In this document: positions 40,434-48,869 of the stretch, piece by piece
How the letters are laid out: each line of letters starts with the position of its first letter
Numbering within the stretch: the stretch's first letter is position 1
Assembly (NCBI RefSeq): GCF_004297265.1
Contig: NZ_SCUT01000051.1
Location: 39,835-103,834 of the forward strand
From: Reyranella sp.
GTDB taxonomy: Bacteria > Pseudomonadota > Alphaproteobacteria > Reyranellales > Reyranellaceae
Direction of reading: 5' to 3'
DNA length: 64,000 bases
The notes under the pieces: generated by a model
What the model saw: only the letters and a program-made list of their open reading frames with translations
What the model was told of the DNA's origin: nothing
The model's database searches: none
Made by a program: the position numbers and the translations under genes

Positions 40434-41357
40434 CTATTTTTCCGAGTCGACGAGGCCTTTGACGAACCAGCGCTGCAGCACGATCACCACCAGCACCGGC
40501 GGCAGCGTGATCAGCAGCGCCGAGGCCATCAGCGTGTTCCACTTCGGCACGGCTTCCGGCGCGGCCGAGATCTGCTTGGACAGGCCGATCACCGCCGTCG
40601 TCATGCTGGCCTCCGTCGTGATCAGCAGCGGCCAGAGATACTGGTTCCAGCCGAACACGAAGAGGATGACGGTGAGCGCCACCACGTTGGTGCGCGACAT
40701 CGGCCACAGCACGTCGATCAGGAAGCGCATCGGCGACGCGCCGTCGATCTTGGCCGCTTCCAGCAGCTCCTCCGGGATGGTGAGGAAGAGCTGGCGGAAC
40801 AGGAAGGTCGCGGTGGCCGAGGCCATCAGCGGCAGGATCAGACCGGCATAGCTGTCGAGCAGGTTCCACTTCACGACCGCCTCGACGTTCCAGCCGGTCA
40901 GGCTCTCCAGCGGACCGCGCAGGCCCGTCTCGTCGAGCAGCCAACCCAGCCCCTGCAGCGGATGGGCGGCCACGGCGTAGGTCGGCACGATGCGCACCTC
41001 GATCGGCAGCATCAGCGTGGCGAAGATCAGCCAGAAGGCGGTCATCCGGAAGGGAAAGCGGAAATAGGTGATGGCGAAGGCGGAGAGGATCGACACGGCG
41101 ATCTTGCCCACCGTGACGCCAACCGAGACGATCAGTGAATTGAGGAGCTGGCGGCCGAGGTCGCCACGCTCGACGGCAGCCTTCAGGTTGACCAGCAGCT
41201 CCTTGCCTGGCGTGAGCGGCATCGGCACCTGCAGCACGTCGGGCAGCGTATGGGTGGCGGCGATCAGCGCGTAGTAGAGCGGCAGGCAGACGGCGATCAC
41301 GCCCGCGATCAGGAGCAGGTGACAGAAGAGGTCGAGTTTCGGGGTCCGTTCGATCAT
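40434..41357 (-). CDS. ugpE: UgpE-type ABC transporter permease
   Basis: A 307-residue inner-membrane permease of the sn-glycerol-3-phosphate/glycerophosphodiester importer family. Six membrane helices are expected. The EAA loop reads EELLEAAKIDGASPMRFL, coupling to UgpC. The C-terminal GWNQYLWPLL and FVKGLVDSEK match E. coli UgpE closely. Between MLPIEVRIVPTYAV and LLDSYAGLILPLM it carries roughly 30 extra residues compared with E. coli (recalled), including LQGLGWLLDETGLRGPLES. The start overlaps the ugpA stop (ATGA). Confidence 0.92.
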   Translation of the reverse strand: MIERTPKLDLFCHLLLIAGVIAVCLPLYYALIAATHTLPDVLQVPMPLTPGKELLVNLKAAVERGDLGRQLLNSLIVSVGVTVGKIAVSILSAFAITYFRFPFRMTAFWLIFATLMLPIEVRIVPTYAVAAHPLQGLGWLLDETGLRGPLESLTGWNVEAVVKWNLLDSYAGLILPLMASATATFLFRQLFLTIPEELLEAAKIDGASPMRFLIDVLWPMSRTNVVALTVILFVFGWNQYLWPLLITTEASMTTAVIGLSKQISAAPEAVPKWNTLMASALLITLPPVLVVIVLQRWFVKGLVDSEK

Positions 41358-42247
41358 TGGGCGTACTTCACCCGCCGCTCGAGGAAGCGGAACTGGACCG
41401 CCGTCAGCCCTATCACCAGGATCATCAGGATCACCGACTGCGCTGCCGACAGGCCGAGATCGAGGCCGAGGAAGCCGTCGGCATAGACCTTGTAGACCAG
41501 GATGTCGGTGGCGCCGCCGGGCCCGCCCTGGGTCAGGGCATGGATGATTCCGAACGTGTCAAAGAAGGCGTAGACGACGTTGATCACCAGCAGGAAGAAC
41601 GTGGTGGGCGAGATCAGCGGAAAGACGATGCTGACGAACCGCCGGATCGGCCCCGCCCCGTCGATCGCCGCCGCCTCGATCAGCGAGCGCGGAATCGCCT
41701 GCAGTGCGGCGAGGAAAAAGACGAAATTGTAGCTCACCTGCTTCCACGCGGCGGCCACGATGACCAGCAGCATGGCGTCGCTGCCGTCGAGCAGCGGGTT
41801 CCAGGGGATGCCGAAGCCCTGCTTCAGCATCAGCGCGATGGCGCCGTATATCGGATGGAACAGGAACAGCCAGAGCACGCCGGCCAGCACCGGCGCCACG
41901 GCATAAGGCCAGATGATCATCAGCCGGTAAACGGACTTGGCCCGCACGACCCGGTCGACCAGCACCGCGAAGGCGAGACCGGCCAGCACGGCCGAGACGG
42001 TCGTGCCGGTGCTGAAGATGGCGGTACGGTAGATCGAGTTGAAATACTCCGGACTGGTCAGCACGTCGCGGAAATTGTCGAACCAGACGAAGGTCGAGTG
42101 CTGGCCGAACGGATCGGTGACGGTGAAGGCCTGATAGAGCGCCTGGGCCGCAGGCCAGAACACGAAGATGGTCAGTACGAGCATCTGCGGCGCGAGCAGC
42201 AGGAAGGCCAGCGGCTTGTGCCGCTGGAAGTTCACCCGCTTGATCAT
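41354..42247 (-). CDS. ugpA: UgpA-type ABC transporter permease
   Basis: A 297-residue permease that pairs with UgpE. The N-terminal KPLAFLLLAPQMLVLTIFVFWPA is the first membrane helix. The EAA loop reads RSLIEAAAIDGAGPIRRF. FFLLVINVVYAFFDTFGIIH and TQGGPGGATDILVYKVY match the UgpA pattern. It follows ugpB by 27 bases and overlaps ugpE by four. Confidence 0.93.
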   Translation of the reverse strand: MIKRVNFQRHKPLAFLLLAPQMLVLTIFVFWPAAQALYQAFTVTDPFGQHSTFVWFDNFRDVLTSPEYFNSIYRTAIFSTGTTVSAVLAGLAFAVLVDRVVRAKSVYRLMIIWPYAVAPVLAGVLWLFLFHPIYGAIALMLKQGFGIPWNPLLDGSDAMLLVIVAAAWKQVSYNFVFFLAALQAIPRSLIEAAAIDGAGPIRRFVSIVFPLISPTTFFLLVINVVYAFFDTFGIIHALTQGGPGGATDILVYKVYADGFLGLDLGLSAAQSVILMILVIGLTAVQFRFLERRVKYAQ

Positions 42248-42274
42248 GGCATCAGCCCGTCGCGCCGCCGCCGC

Positions 42275-43582
42275 TCAGTTGCCGCGCTGCCGCTCGAAAC
42301 GGCGCAGGATCTCGTTGCCGCGCCGCACCGCATCGTCCATCGCCTGCTGCGCCGTCTTCTTGTTCGCCCAGACCGCCTCCATCTCCTCCTCGAGGGCAGC
42401 GACGTACTGGTTGGCGTTGCCCAGCCGCACGGTCATCGTGTTGAGCGTCGGCGTGCCGCGCTGGACCTGGGTGATGGCGACTTCCTGCTGCGGATACTTG
42501 TCGTAGTAGCCCTCGGCCTTGACCTTCTCGTAGGCGGCCTTGGTGATCGGCATGTAGCCGGTGTCCTTGTGCCACTTGGCCTGCTGATCGGGGCTGGCGA
42601 GATGCGCCAGGAACGCCGCGACGCCCTTGTACTCCTCGGGCTTGTGGCCCTTCAGCACCCAGAGCGCGCCGCCGCCGATCAGGCTGTTGTGCGGCGTCGT
42701 GCCGGCCTCGTAAGGCAGGGGCGCTGCCTCGAAGGCGAACTTGGCGCTGGCCTGCAGCGACGAGAAGACCGCCGAGGAATGGGTCATCATCGCACAGCGG
42801 CCCGAGGCGAAGGCCGGCGTCGCGCTGCTGCCCTGGCGGCCCGAATAGGTGTAGCGCCCATCGGCGACCCACGACTGCAGCCGCGCAATGTTCTTCACCA
42901 CATCGGTCTTGTTGTAGGTGAAGACGGCGTTCAGACCATCGAGCCCGTTATGCAGGGTGGCGATCGGGAGGTCGTGGATCGTCGAATAGTTGTCGACATG
43001 CACCCACTGCTGCCAACCCGAGGTGTAGCCGCACTCGAAGCCCGCGGCGCGAAGCTTGGTCAGGTACTCGCCCATCTCGTCCCAGGTCGCGGGCGGCCGC
43101 GTGAGACCCGCCTTGGCGAAGCCGTCCTTGTTGTACCAGAGGATCGGCGTCGAGACGCTGAACGGCAGCGACAGGAGCTTCATGTCCTTGGTGCGATAGT
43201 AGTTCAGCACCGGCTGGATGTAGTTGTCCCAGTCGATCTTGTGGCCCTCGGCCGCCAGCAGGTCCTGCACCGGGTAGACAGCGCCCGACAGCAGCATGCT
43301 TTGCGTGCCCTGGCCGATCACGACCAGCAGGTGCGGGCTCTTGTTCGCGCGGAAGCCCGCGATCGCGGCGTTGAAGGTCTCGTCGTAGGTGCCGCGGCCG
43401 GAGGCCACGACCTTGTAGGCGGTCTGGGCGTTGTTGAAGCTGTCGATCTGCTGCTTCAGCGCATCGTCGATCGGTCCCAGCGTCGGGTGCCAGAACTGGA
43501 TCTCGATCGGCGCGGCCGCGGCGACCGAGGCGGCGAAGGCGGAGACTATTCCGGCGAAGGCGCCGAGCAACCTGTTCCTCAT
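42275..43582 (-). CDS. ugpB: UgpB-type periplasmic solute-binding protein
   Basis: A 435-residue extracellular solute-binding protein. The signal peptide is MRNRLLGAFAGIVSAFAA and cleavage is near AAAA (about 23). The mature part starts PIEIQFWHP, as in UgpB. YNKDGFAKAGL, TPPATWDE-like spacing, and GWQQWVHVDNYS are typical of the glycerol-3-phosphate and glycerophosphocholine binding group. The ligand is inferred from homology and could be another phosphodiester or phosphonate given the hydrolase beside it. The start is ATG 43582; the open frame upstream is antisense to other coding. It follows the hydrolase gene by 19 bases. Confidence 0.92.
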   Translation of the reverse strand: MRNRLLGAFAGIVSAFAASVAAAAPIEIQFWHPTLGPIDDALKQQIDSFNNAQTAYKVVASGRGTYDETFNAAIAGFRANKSPHLLVVIGQGTQSMLLSGAVYPVQDLLAAEGHKIDWDNYIQPVLNYYRTKDMKLLSLPFSVSTPILWYNKDGFAKAGLTRPPATWDEMGEYLTKLRAAGFECGYTSGWQQWVHVDNYSTIHDLPIATLHNGLDGLNAVFTYNKTDVVKNIARLQSWVADGRYTYSGRQGSSATPAFASGRCAMMTHSSAVFSSLQASAKFAFEAAPLPYEAGTTPHNSLIGGGALWVLKGHKPEEYKGVAAFLAHLASPDQQAKWHKDTGYMPITKAAYEKVKAEGYYDKYPQQEVAITQVQRGTPTLNTMTVRLGNANQYVAALEEEMEAVWANKKTAQQAMDDAVRRGNEILRRFERQRGN

Positions 43583-43601
43583 GATGGATTCCTTCTCCTG
43601 A

Positions 43602-45137
43602 TCAGGGGCGAACGTGGAGGCCCTTGGACGAAACATGCATGCCGGTGAGGTCGCGGGCGTTCGAAACGATGCGCCACGACAGCATCTTCTGGGCGTAGGC
43701 GAGCATGGCCGGAGCCGCGGCAGGGTCACTGGACAGGTCGTTGAAGCAGTGCGGGTCGGCTGCGAGATCGAAGAACAGCGGCGGCAGCGCGGCGAAATGG
43801 ACATACTTGAAGCGTTCGTCGCGAATTACCGCCAGCGAGCAGGCGTCCATCGGCACACCCAGCGCCGTCTCCGAATCGGCGGCGCCAAGCCCGCGGAAAT
43901 CGAATTCCCAGTGCACCGCGCGGCGCCAGTCCTCGGGTACCCTTCCGTGCAGCAGAGGCAGCAGCGACCGCCCATCGCACTGGCGCGGAATGTCGAGGCC
44001 GAGCCAATCGAGGACAGTCGGCATGACGTCGACTGCCTCGGTGAAGCGCTCGATCCTGGCGCCGCGCGACGCATCGGCGGCGGCGCGCGGATCGCGCACG
44101 ATCAGCGGCACGTTGTAGGCCTCATCGAAATAGCCCTGCTTGCCGAGCATCCAATGGTCGCCCAGCAGCTCGCCGTGATCGGCAGTGACGACGATCAGCG
44201 TGTCGTCGTAGAGGCCCCACTCCTTCAGCCTGTCGATCAAGCGACCGACCTGATCGTCGACCTCCTGCACCATGCCGTAATAGGTCGCCCGCAGCTGTGC
44301 GACATCTCCGGCGCTGAGATCCGCAACCAGCCCCTGCCCGGTGACGAAGTAACTCGCCTGGTTCTGCGACTTGAGATAGCTCACCAGGAGGGGATGCTGT
44401 GCGGCTTCCGCCTCCACCGTCGCGGCGCGACGGGGCGGCGGCATGTCGGCCGGATCGTAGAGCGTGTTGTAGGGCTCGGGCGCGATGAAGGGCGGATGCG
44501 GGCGGATGTAAGCCGCGTGCGCGAACCACGATCCGTCGCGACGCACCGAGATGTAGTCGAGCAGGCGATCGGTCAGGAAGGCGGTGATGCTGTCCTCGGC
44601 CTTGAAGCGTGCCGCCGGAAAGGTCGGTCCACGGTCGCCCGGCGGGCTGGCCGGCCGGTAGATCTCCGTGACGTCGTCGGCGAAGGGATATCCCTTGGCC
44701 TTGAGATCGGCCATCCACGGATAGGGCAATTCCGGCAGGTGCAGCTCCGGCGCGAATCCAGGCATGACCGATTCGTAGGTCCGCAGCGCCGGGTCGTCGG
44801 GTGGCAGCCCGGTCGGATCGGCCGTCGTGTCGGTGTAGCCGAACAGCGCCGGATCGTAGCCTGCCTTGCGGCACTCCAGGGCGATGTTGGTGAAGCGGCG
44901 CGCCAGCGGCGTGCCGTTCCGCATGACGCCGTTATTGTGCTGGTAGGTGCCGGTCAGCAGCGCCGCACGCGACGGACCGCAGGGAGCCGCCTGCACGAAA
45001 TGGCGGCGGCAGAGCACGCCGTCGGCGGCCAACCGGTCGAGATTCGGGGTCTTCAGGACGGGATTGCCTGCACACCCAAGTGCATCGGCCCGCCACTGAT
45101 CGATGACGATGAAGAGGATGTTCCTCCGCGCGACCAT
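43602..45137 (-). CDS. phosphonate monoester hydrolase / sulfatase-superfamily phosphodiesterase
   Basis: A 511-residue alkaline-phosphatase-superfamily hydrolase. The formylglycine motif CGPSR begins at C53, and this Cys must be converted by a formylglycine-generating enzyme. Metal ligands include the Asp in IVIDQWRAD (about 13) and the Asp-His of TADHGELLGDH (about 320). IRPHPPF and the C-terminal YVHFAALPPLFFDL are nearly identical to my recollection of Rhizobium leguminosarum phosphonate monoester hydrolase, which also cleaves phosphodiesters and sulfate esters. The start is ATG 45137 with a purine-rich AGGGGG six bases upstream; a TTG precedes it. It heads the ugp-type operon, replacing the usual ugpQ phosphodiesterase role. 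Confidence 0.88.
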   Translation of the reverse strand: MVARRNILFIVIDQWRADALGCAGNPVLKTPNLDRLAADGVLCRRHFVQAAPCGPSRAALLTGTYQHNNGVMRNGTPLARRFTNIALECRKAGYDPALFGYTDTTADPTGLPPDDPALRTYESVMPGFAPELHLPELPYPWMADLKAKGYPFADDVTEIYRPASPPGDRGPTFPAARFKAEDSITAFLTDRLLDYISVRRDGSWFAHAAYIRPHPPFIAPEPYNTLYDPADMPPPRRAATVEAEAAQHPLLVSYLKSQNQASYFVTGQGLVADLSAGDVAQLRATYYGMVQEVDDQVGRLIDRLKEWGLYDDTLIVVTADHGELLGDHWMLGKQGYFDEAYNVPLIVRDPRAAADASRGARIERFTEAVDVMPTVLDWLGLDIPRQCDGRSLLPLLHGRVPEDWRRAVHWEFDFRGLGAADSETALGVPMDACSLAVIRDERFKYVHFAALPPLFFDLAADPHCFNDLSSDPAAAPAMLAYAQKMLSWRIVSNARDLTGMHVSSKGLHVRP

Positions 45138-45190
45138 CAATTGCCCCCTTCCCCTCCCATGATCATCGGGCGCGCGGACTGATAGGACAA

Positions 45191-45230
45191 TTTAATATTA
45201 CTTCTGTAACTTAAAAATTATTAATATAAC
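45191..45230. promoter_or_regulatory. AT-rich divergent promoter/operator between hydrolase and LysR genes
   Basis: In a GC-rich window this ~40-base stretch is almost pure A and T. It holds three small dyads: the palindrome TAATATTA (45193-45200), TTAC-N4-GTAA (45198-45209), and the palindrome TATTAATA (45219-45226). It lies between the hydrolase/ugp operon and the divergent LysR gene at 45234, where a LysR protein would normally bind. Exact promoter boxes cannot be assigned. Confidence 0.5.
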
Positions 45231-45233
45231 GGC

Positions 45234-46130
45234 ATGCTGCATACACAGATCCGCGCCTTCGACGCCGTCGCCCATCACGGCAGCTTTTCACGGGCCGCCG
45301 AAGCCCTGGGGCTGACCCAGCCCGCCGTCACCATCCAAGTGAAGGCGCTGGAGGAACGCTATGGCGTGAAGCTGCTCGAACGGTCTCGCCGGGCGGTGCG
45401 CCTCACGGAGATGGGCGAACGCCTGTTCCGGATGTCGCGCCGCTATTCGAGCCTCGAAGAACAGATGCGTGAGATCCTGACCGAATCCGCGGAGCTGGAA
45501 AGCGGACAGCTCAGCCTCACCGCCGACGGGCCGCACATCGCCATGGGTGTGTTCGCCCGCTTCCTGGCGCGCTATCCCAATATCGAGCTGTCGGTCGCCA
45601 TGGGCAACACGCGCTTCGTCCGCGAGCAGTTGATGGAGCGGCGCACCGACCTCGCCATCCTGCCCGGCGTCGAGCGCCATCCGCAGATCCACGCCATGCC
45701 GCTGTGGAAGCACACGGCCGTGCTGATCGTAGGCAACGACCATCCCTGGGCCGGCCGCGAGAACGTGCGGCTGGCCGAGCTTCAGGACCAGCCCATGATC
45801 TCGCGCGAGGAAGGGTCGAACACGAGACGCGTCACCCATGCCGCGATGGCGAAGGCCGGCGTCCGGCCCCGCACGGTGCTGGAACTCGGCAGCCGCGAGG
45901 CCGTCTGCGAAGCGGTCGGCGCCGGCCTGGGCTTCAGCATCATCTGGGACCTGGAAGCGAGCGCCTCGACGCGCTTTCGGACCCTGCACTTCCGCGATGC
46001 CAGGATCACCAGCAGCGATTACGTCGCCTGCCTGAAGAGCGAGAGCATGCGCCGCAGCATCAAGGCCTTCTTCATGGTGGCGGCAACCCTGTCGAACCAG
46101 CGCGAGGCGGCGCGGCGCAGCCTGCCGTGA
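45234..46130 (+). CDS. LysR-family transcriptional regulator
   Basis: A 298-residue LysR-type regulator. The N-terminal winged helix-turn-helix is clear (IRAFDAVAHHGSFSRAAEAL, then TQPAVTIQVKALE, about 6-44). The C-terminal periplasmic-binding-like effector domain spans about 90-290. It is divergent from the hydrolase/ugp operon and separated by 96 bases containing an AT-rich dyad region. Regulation of phosphonate or phosphodiester uptake is therefore the likely role; LysR regulators of this kind also control 2-aminoethylphosphonate genes. It ends four bases from the convergent fur gene. Confidence 0.88.
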   Translation: MLHTQIRAFDAVAHHGSFSRAAEALGLTQPAVTIQVKALEERYGVKLLERSRRAVRLTEMGERLFRMSRRYSSLEEQMREILTESAELESGQLSLTADGPHIAMGVFARFLARYPNIELSVAMGNTRFVREQLMERRTDLAILPGVERHPQIHAMPLWKHTAVLIVGNDHPWAGRENVRLAELQDQPMISREEGSNTRRVTHAAMAKAGVRPRTVLELGSREAVCEAVGAGLGFSIIWDLEASASTRFRTLHFRDARITSSDYVACLKSESMRRSIKAFFMVAATLSNQREAARRSLP

Positions 46131-46134
46131 GACG

Positions 46135-46536
46135 TCAGTTCTTCTCGCCGAACAGCTTCAACCTGTACTCGACGAGGTGGAAACCCATGCGGCGGGCTTC
46201 CTCCTCGATCATGCGGGCAAGGCCACCCTCGTCGTCGAGTTCGACCACCTCGCCGGTGGCAACGTCGATCAGGTGCGGATGGACTGCCCGGCCTGCACGC
46301 TCGTAGCGCGCCTTGCCATCGCGGAAGACGTGGCGCGTGACGATGCCCGCCGTCGCGAGACTGTTCAACGCCCGATAGACCGTGGCCACACCGATCCGGC
46401 GTCCTGCCGAGGCGCGGCGGTGGATTTCGAAGGTGCAGGGATGATCGGTCGCGGCCTCCAGCACCTCCAGCACGATGCGCCGCTGCTCCGTCAGCCGGAC
46501 GCCGCGCTCGCGACAGAGATCCTCCAGCCGATCCAT
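46135..46536 (-). CDS. Fur-family metalloregulator
   Basis: A 133-residue Fur-family repressor. The winged helix is RGVRLTEQRRIVLEVLEAA, then ATVYRALNSLATAGIV. The dimerisation and metal-binding part reads HPHLIDVATGEVVELDDE, the alphaproteobacterial type with few histidines and without CxxC zinc motifs. It may sense iron (Fur) or be a close relative; manganese-sensing Mur is an alternative. The start ATG 46536 lies four bases after the tonB stop, so it is co-transcribed with exbB-exbD-tonB. The open frame upstream is antisense or overlapping sequence. Confidence 0.85.
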   Translation of the reverse strand: MDRLEDLCRERGVRLTEQRRIVLEVLEAATDHPCTFEIHRRASAGRRIGVATVYRALNSLATAGIVTRHVFRDGKARYERAGRAVHPHLIDVATGEVVELDDEGGLARMIEEEARRMGFHLVEYRLKLFGEKN

Positions 46537-46540
46537 CCGC

Positions 46541-47284
46541 TCACCTCTTGAGAAAGAACTGAATGGGGACGACGATCTCGAGGCTCTCGCCGGGCTGGTC
46601 CTGGGGCAGCGGCGGCAGCGGCTGGGCGCGCTGCAGCAGTTCGAGCCCTTCCTGGTCGAGCGCGGCATGTCCCGAGGCCCGTTCGATGCGGGCGGCGAGG
46701 ATGCGGCCGTCGCGGCTCATCGTGAACCGCACATAGGTCACGCCCTCGTGCCGCGACCGCTGCGCCTCCGACGGGTAGCGCTTGTGCCGCTCGAGATGGC
46801 GCAGCAGCAGCCCCTTCCAGGTCGGCAGGGTCGCCGACGGCGGCTCGGCAGAGGCGCCCGGCATCGGCGCCGCCGCCGTCTGCGCCTGCTCCGGCGCCGC
46901 CTGCGGCGCGGAAACCTTGGGTTGCGGCGGCTTCTTCTCGACCTTCTTCTCGACCGGCTTCGGCGGCGGTGGCGGCTTCAGGTCCAGCGGCGGTGGCGGC
47001 TCGGGCTCCGGCAAGATCACCTCCGCCAGCACCGGCGGCGGCATCTCCACCGGCGGCGGCTCCTCGGGCTCGGGGATCACCTCGCTCAGCTCCGGTCCCG
47101 GCGGCGCCTCGTTGGGCAGGGCTTCCGGCGCCGCCGGCAGCGGCGCCAGTTCCAGCATGATCGCCGCCGGCGGCGGCGAATACGGCACCTCGGCGGTGGC
47201 CCAGCCCAAGGCGATCCGGATCGCGCCCGCGTGCAGCGCCAGCACGAAGACGAACGCGCCGACCCAGCGGGCCGTCTCCCTCAT
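46541..47284 (-). CDS. tonB: TonB-family energy transducer
   Basis: A 247-residue TonB. An N-terminal membrane helix (about 8-30) is followed by a long proline-rich spacer (about 50-150, with EPEPPPP and KPPPPPKPVEKK segments). The C-terminal TonB domain spans about 165-247 (HLERHKRYPSEAQRSRHEG, then VTYVRFTMSRDGRI). With ExbB-ExbD it transmits proton-motive force to outer-membrane receptors; no receptor gene is in the window. The start overlaps the exbD stop by four bases (ATGA). Confidence 0.92.
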   Translation of the reverse strand: MRETARWVGAFVFVLALHAGAIRIALGWATAEVPYSPPPAAIMLELAPLPAAPEALPNEAPPGPELSEVIPEPEEPPPVEMPPPVLAEVILPEPEPPPPLDLKPPPPPKPVEKKVEKKPPQPKVSAPQAAPEQAQTAAAPMPGASAEPPSATLPTWKGLLLRHLERHKRYPSEAQRSRHEGVTYVRFTMSRDGRILAARIERASGHAALDQEGLELLQRAQPLPPLPQDQPGESLEIVVPIQFFLKR

Positions 47285-47694
47285 TGCTCCAGCCCGACCA
47301 GCGCCACCTTCAAGTAGCCCGCCGTCCGCAGCACGTTCATCGCCTGCATCAGCTCGCCATAGGGCACCGACTTGTCGGCGCGCAGGAAGATGCGCTCGTC
47401 CTTCTTGCCCCCTGTCGCCTCGTCCAGCGCCTTCGCCAGCGCCTCCCGGCTCACCGGCGTGTCCTTCAGCACGAACGACAGGTCGCCCTTCAAGGTCAGG
47501 AACAGCGGCACGTCCGGCTTGGGCTGCCGCTCCGCCGTCGACACCGGCAGGTCGACCGGCACGTCCACCGTCGCCAGGGGCGCCGCCACCATGAAGATGA
47601 TCAGCAGCACCAGCATCACGTCGATGAACGGCGTCACGTTGATCTCGTGGTTCTCCGCCAGCTCGTCGTCGCCATGGTCGAGCTTCACCGACAT
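47281..47694 (-). CDS. exbD: ExbD-type biopolymer transport protein
   Basis: A 137-residue ExbD. A short cytoplasmic N-terminus (HEINVTPFID) leads into one membrane helix, VMLVLLIIFMVAAPL, whose Asp at about 25 (FIDV) is the conserved proton-path residue. A periplasmic domain follows (FLRADKSVPYGELMQAMNVL). It partners ExbB and TonB. It starts four bases after exbB and overlaps tonB. Confidence 0.94.
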   Translation of the reverse strand: MSVKLDHGDDELAENHEINVTPFIDVMLVLLIIFMVAAPLATVDVPVDLPVSTAERQPKPDVPLFLTLKGDLSFVLKDTPVSREALAKALDEATGGKKDERIFLRADKSVPYGELMQAMNVLRTAGYLKVALVGLEQ

Positions 47695-47698
47695 CGGG

Positions 47699-48547
47699 CT
47701 ACCTCCGTCCCAAGTCGCGCGACACCAGCCGCAATACGGCCGCCGACGTGTCGCCGACCAGCGCCCGGTAGGCCGACACGCGCCGCGAGAAGTGGTTGTA
47801 GATCACCACCGCAGGGATGGCGGCCGCCAGCCCCAGCGCCGTCGCCAGCAGCGCCTCGGCGATGCCCGGCGCCACCACCGCGAGATTGGTCGTCTGCGAG
47901 CGCGAGATTCCGATGAAGGAGTTCATGATCCCCCACACCGTGCCGAACAGGCCCACGAACGGCGCCGTCGAGCCGATCGTCGCCAGCACACCCGTGCCCT
48001 TCAGCATGCGCCGGCCCGTCGCCGCCTCCAGCCGCTCCAGCCGCGAGGCCACGCGTTCCTTCACGCCGTCGCGATCGTCGACCGTGTCGGCGCTCAGCCT
48101 CTGCTCGGCCTGTGCCGCCGTCACCAGGTCGCTGGCCGGCGCCTTGTCGAGCGAGGGCGCGGAGTCCAACGCGACCAGCAGCCGCCGCTGCCGCCGCACC
48201 GCCATCGCCAGTTCCAGGGTCTTGGCCACGAACACCGTCCAGGTCAGCACCGAGGCCACCACCAGCCCGATCATCACCCCCTGCACCACCCAGTCCGCTG
48301 CCAAGAACATCCCCCACACCGACAGGTCCTTCGGCAGCACCGCCTGCGACGGCGCCGCAGCTGCCGGCGGGGCGGGAGGCGGCGCGGCGTCGGTGGAGGC
48401 GGCGGCATCGGGCGCCGACGTTGACGCCGGAAGAGTCGCGGGGGCGGTCGACTCAGCCGGCGGCGCAGGCTCCGTCGCGGCCGGCGCTTGCGCCCATGCC
48501 AGCGAGGGAAACATCAGAAGCGGAATCAGCAGACGACGAAGCAGCAT
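47699..48547 (-). CDS. exbB: ExbB-type MotA/TolQ/ExbB proton channel protein
   Basis: A 282-residue ExbB of the longer type. A signal peptide (cleaved near AWAQ, about 20) and an Ala/Pro-rich periplasmic stretch (about 20-70) precede three membrane helices (about 80-105, 185-210, 225-250). The conserved GTVWGIMNSFIGI and AEALLATALGLAAAIPAVV are present. The start is ATG 48547, whose A overlaps the stop of the DUF3325 gene (TAATG). The long open frame upstream is not homologous. Confidence 0.93.
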   Translation of the reverse strand: MLLRRLLIPLLMFPSLAWAQAPAATEPAPPAESTAPATLPASTSAPDAAASTDAAPPPAPPAAAAPSQAVLPKDLSVWGMFLAADWVVQGVMIGLVVASVLTWTVFVAKTLELAMAVRRQRRLLVALDSAPSLDKAPASDLVTAAQAEQRLSADTVDDRDGVKERVASRLERLEAATGRRMLKGTGVLATIGSTAPFVGLFGTVWGIMNSFIGISRSQTTNLAVVAPGIAEALLATALGLAAAIPAVVIYNHFSRRVSAYRALVGDTSAAVLRLVSRDLGRR

Positions 48548-48867
48548 TACGCGATACCCTGAAGAGTGCGAACGACAGGGCGCAGCCAGTTGGCGCGCCA
48601 GGTGAGAGTGCAGGTCACGGCGATCGCGCCGACGCTGAGCATGGTCGCCCAGACGAGCGATCCGAAGCTCGGGCCGTCGCGCCACAAAGCGAGCGCAAGG
48701 GAGGCCAGCAGGAAAGCGTAACCCGCGATCCGCAGGGGCAGCACCAGCCGCGCCGGGCAGTCACGCCCTCCGCCGGCACGCTCCCAATGGCGATCCTGGC
48801 TCAGCGCCAGAAGGGCAAAGCCGAAATAGCAGGCGAGCGCCAGGGCCAGCAGGAGAATCGGCACCAT
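48547..48867 (-). CDS. DUF3325-like small membrane protein
   Basis: A 106-residue protein with three or four predicted membrane helices (VPILLLALALACYFGFALLA at the start). The pattern ALSQDRHWERAGG after the first helix and RIAGYAFLLASLALAL match what I know of DUF3325 proteins. These often accompany PepSY, DUF3649 and TonB genes in siderophore-iron loci. Function is unknown. ATG 48867 is preferred over an upstream start at 48915. It follows the DUF3649 gene by two bases and overlaps exbB by one. Confidence 0.65.
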   Translation of the reverse strand: MVPILLLALALACYFGFALLALSQDRHWERAGGGRDCPARLVLPLRIAGYAFLLASLALALWRDGPSFGSLVWATMLSVGAIAVTCTLTWRANWLRPVVRTLQGIA

Positions 48868-48869
48868 CT

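Noticed and set aside
46969..47160. Pro/Ala repeat-like frame suggesting a tandem repeat
   Set aside because: It is the alternate strand of the TonB proline-rich spacer; no exact tandem repeat unit is present.
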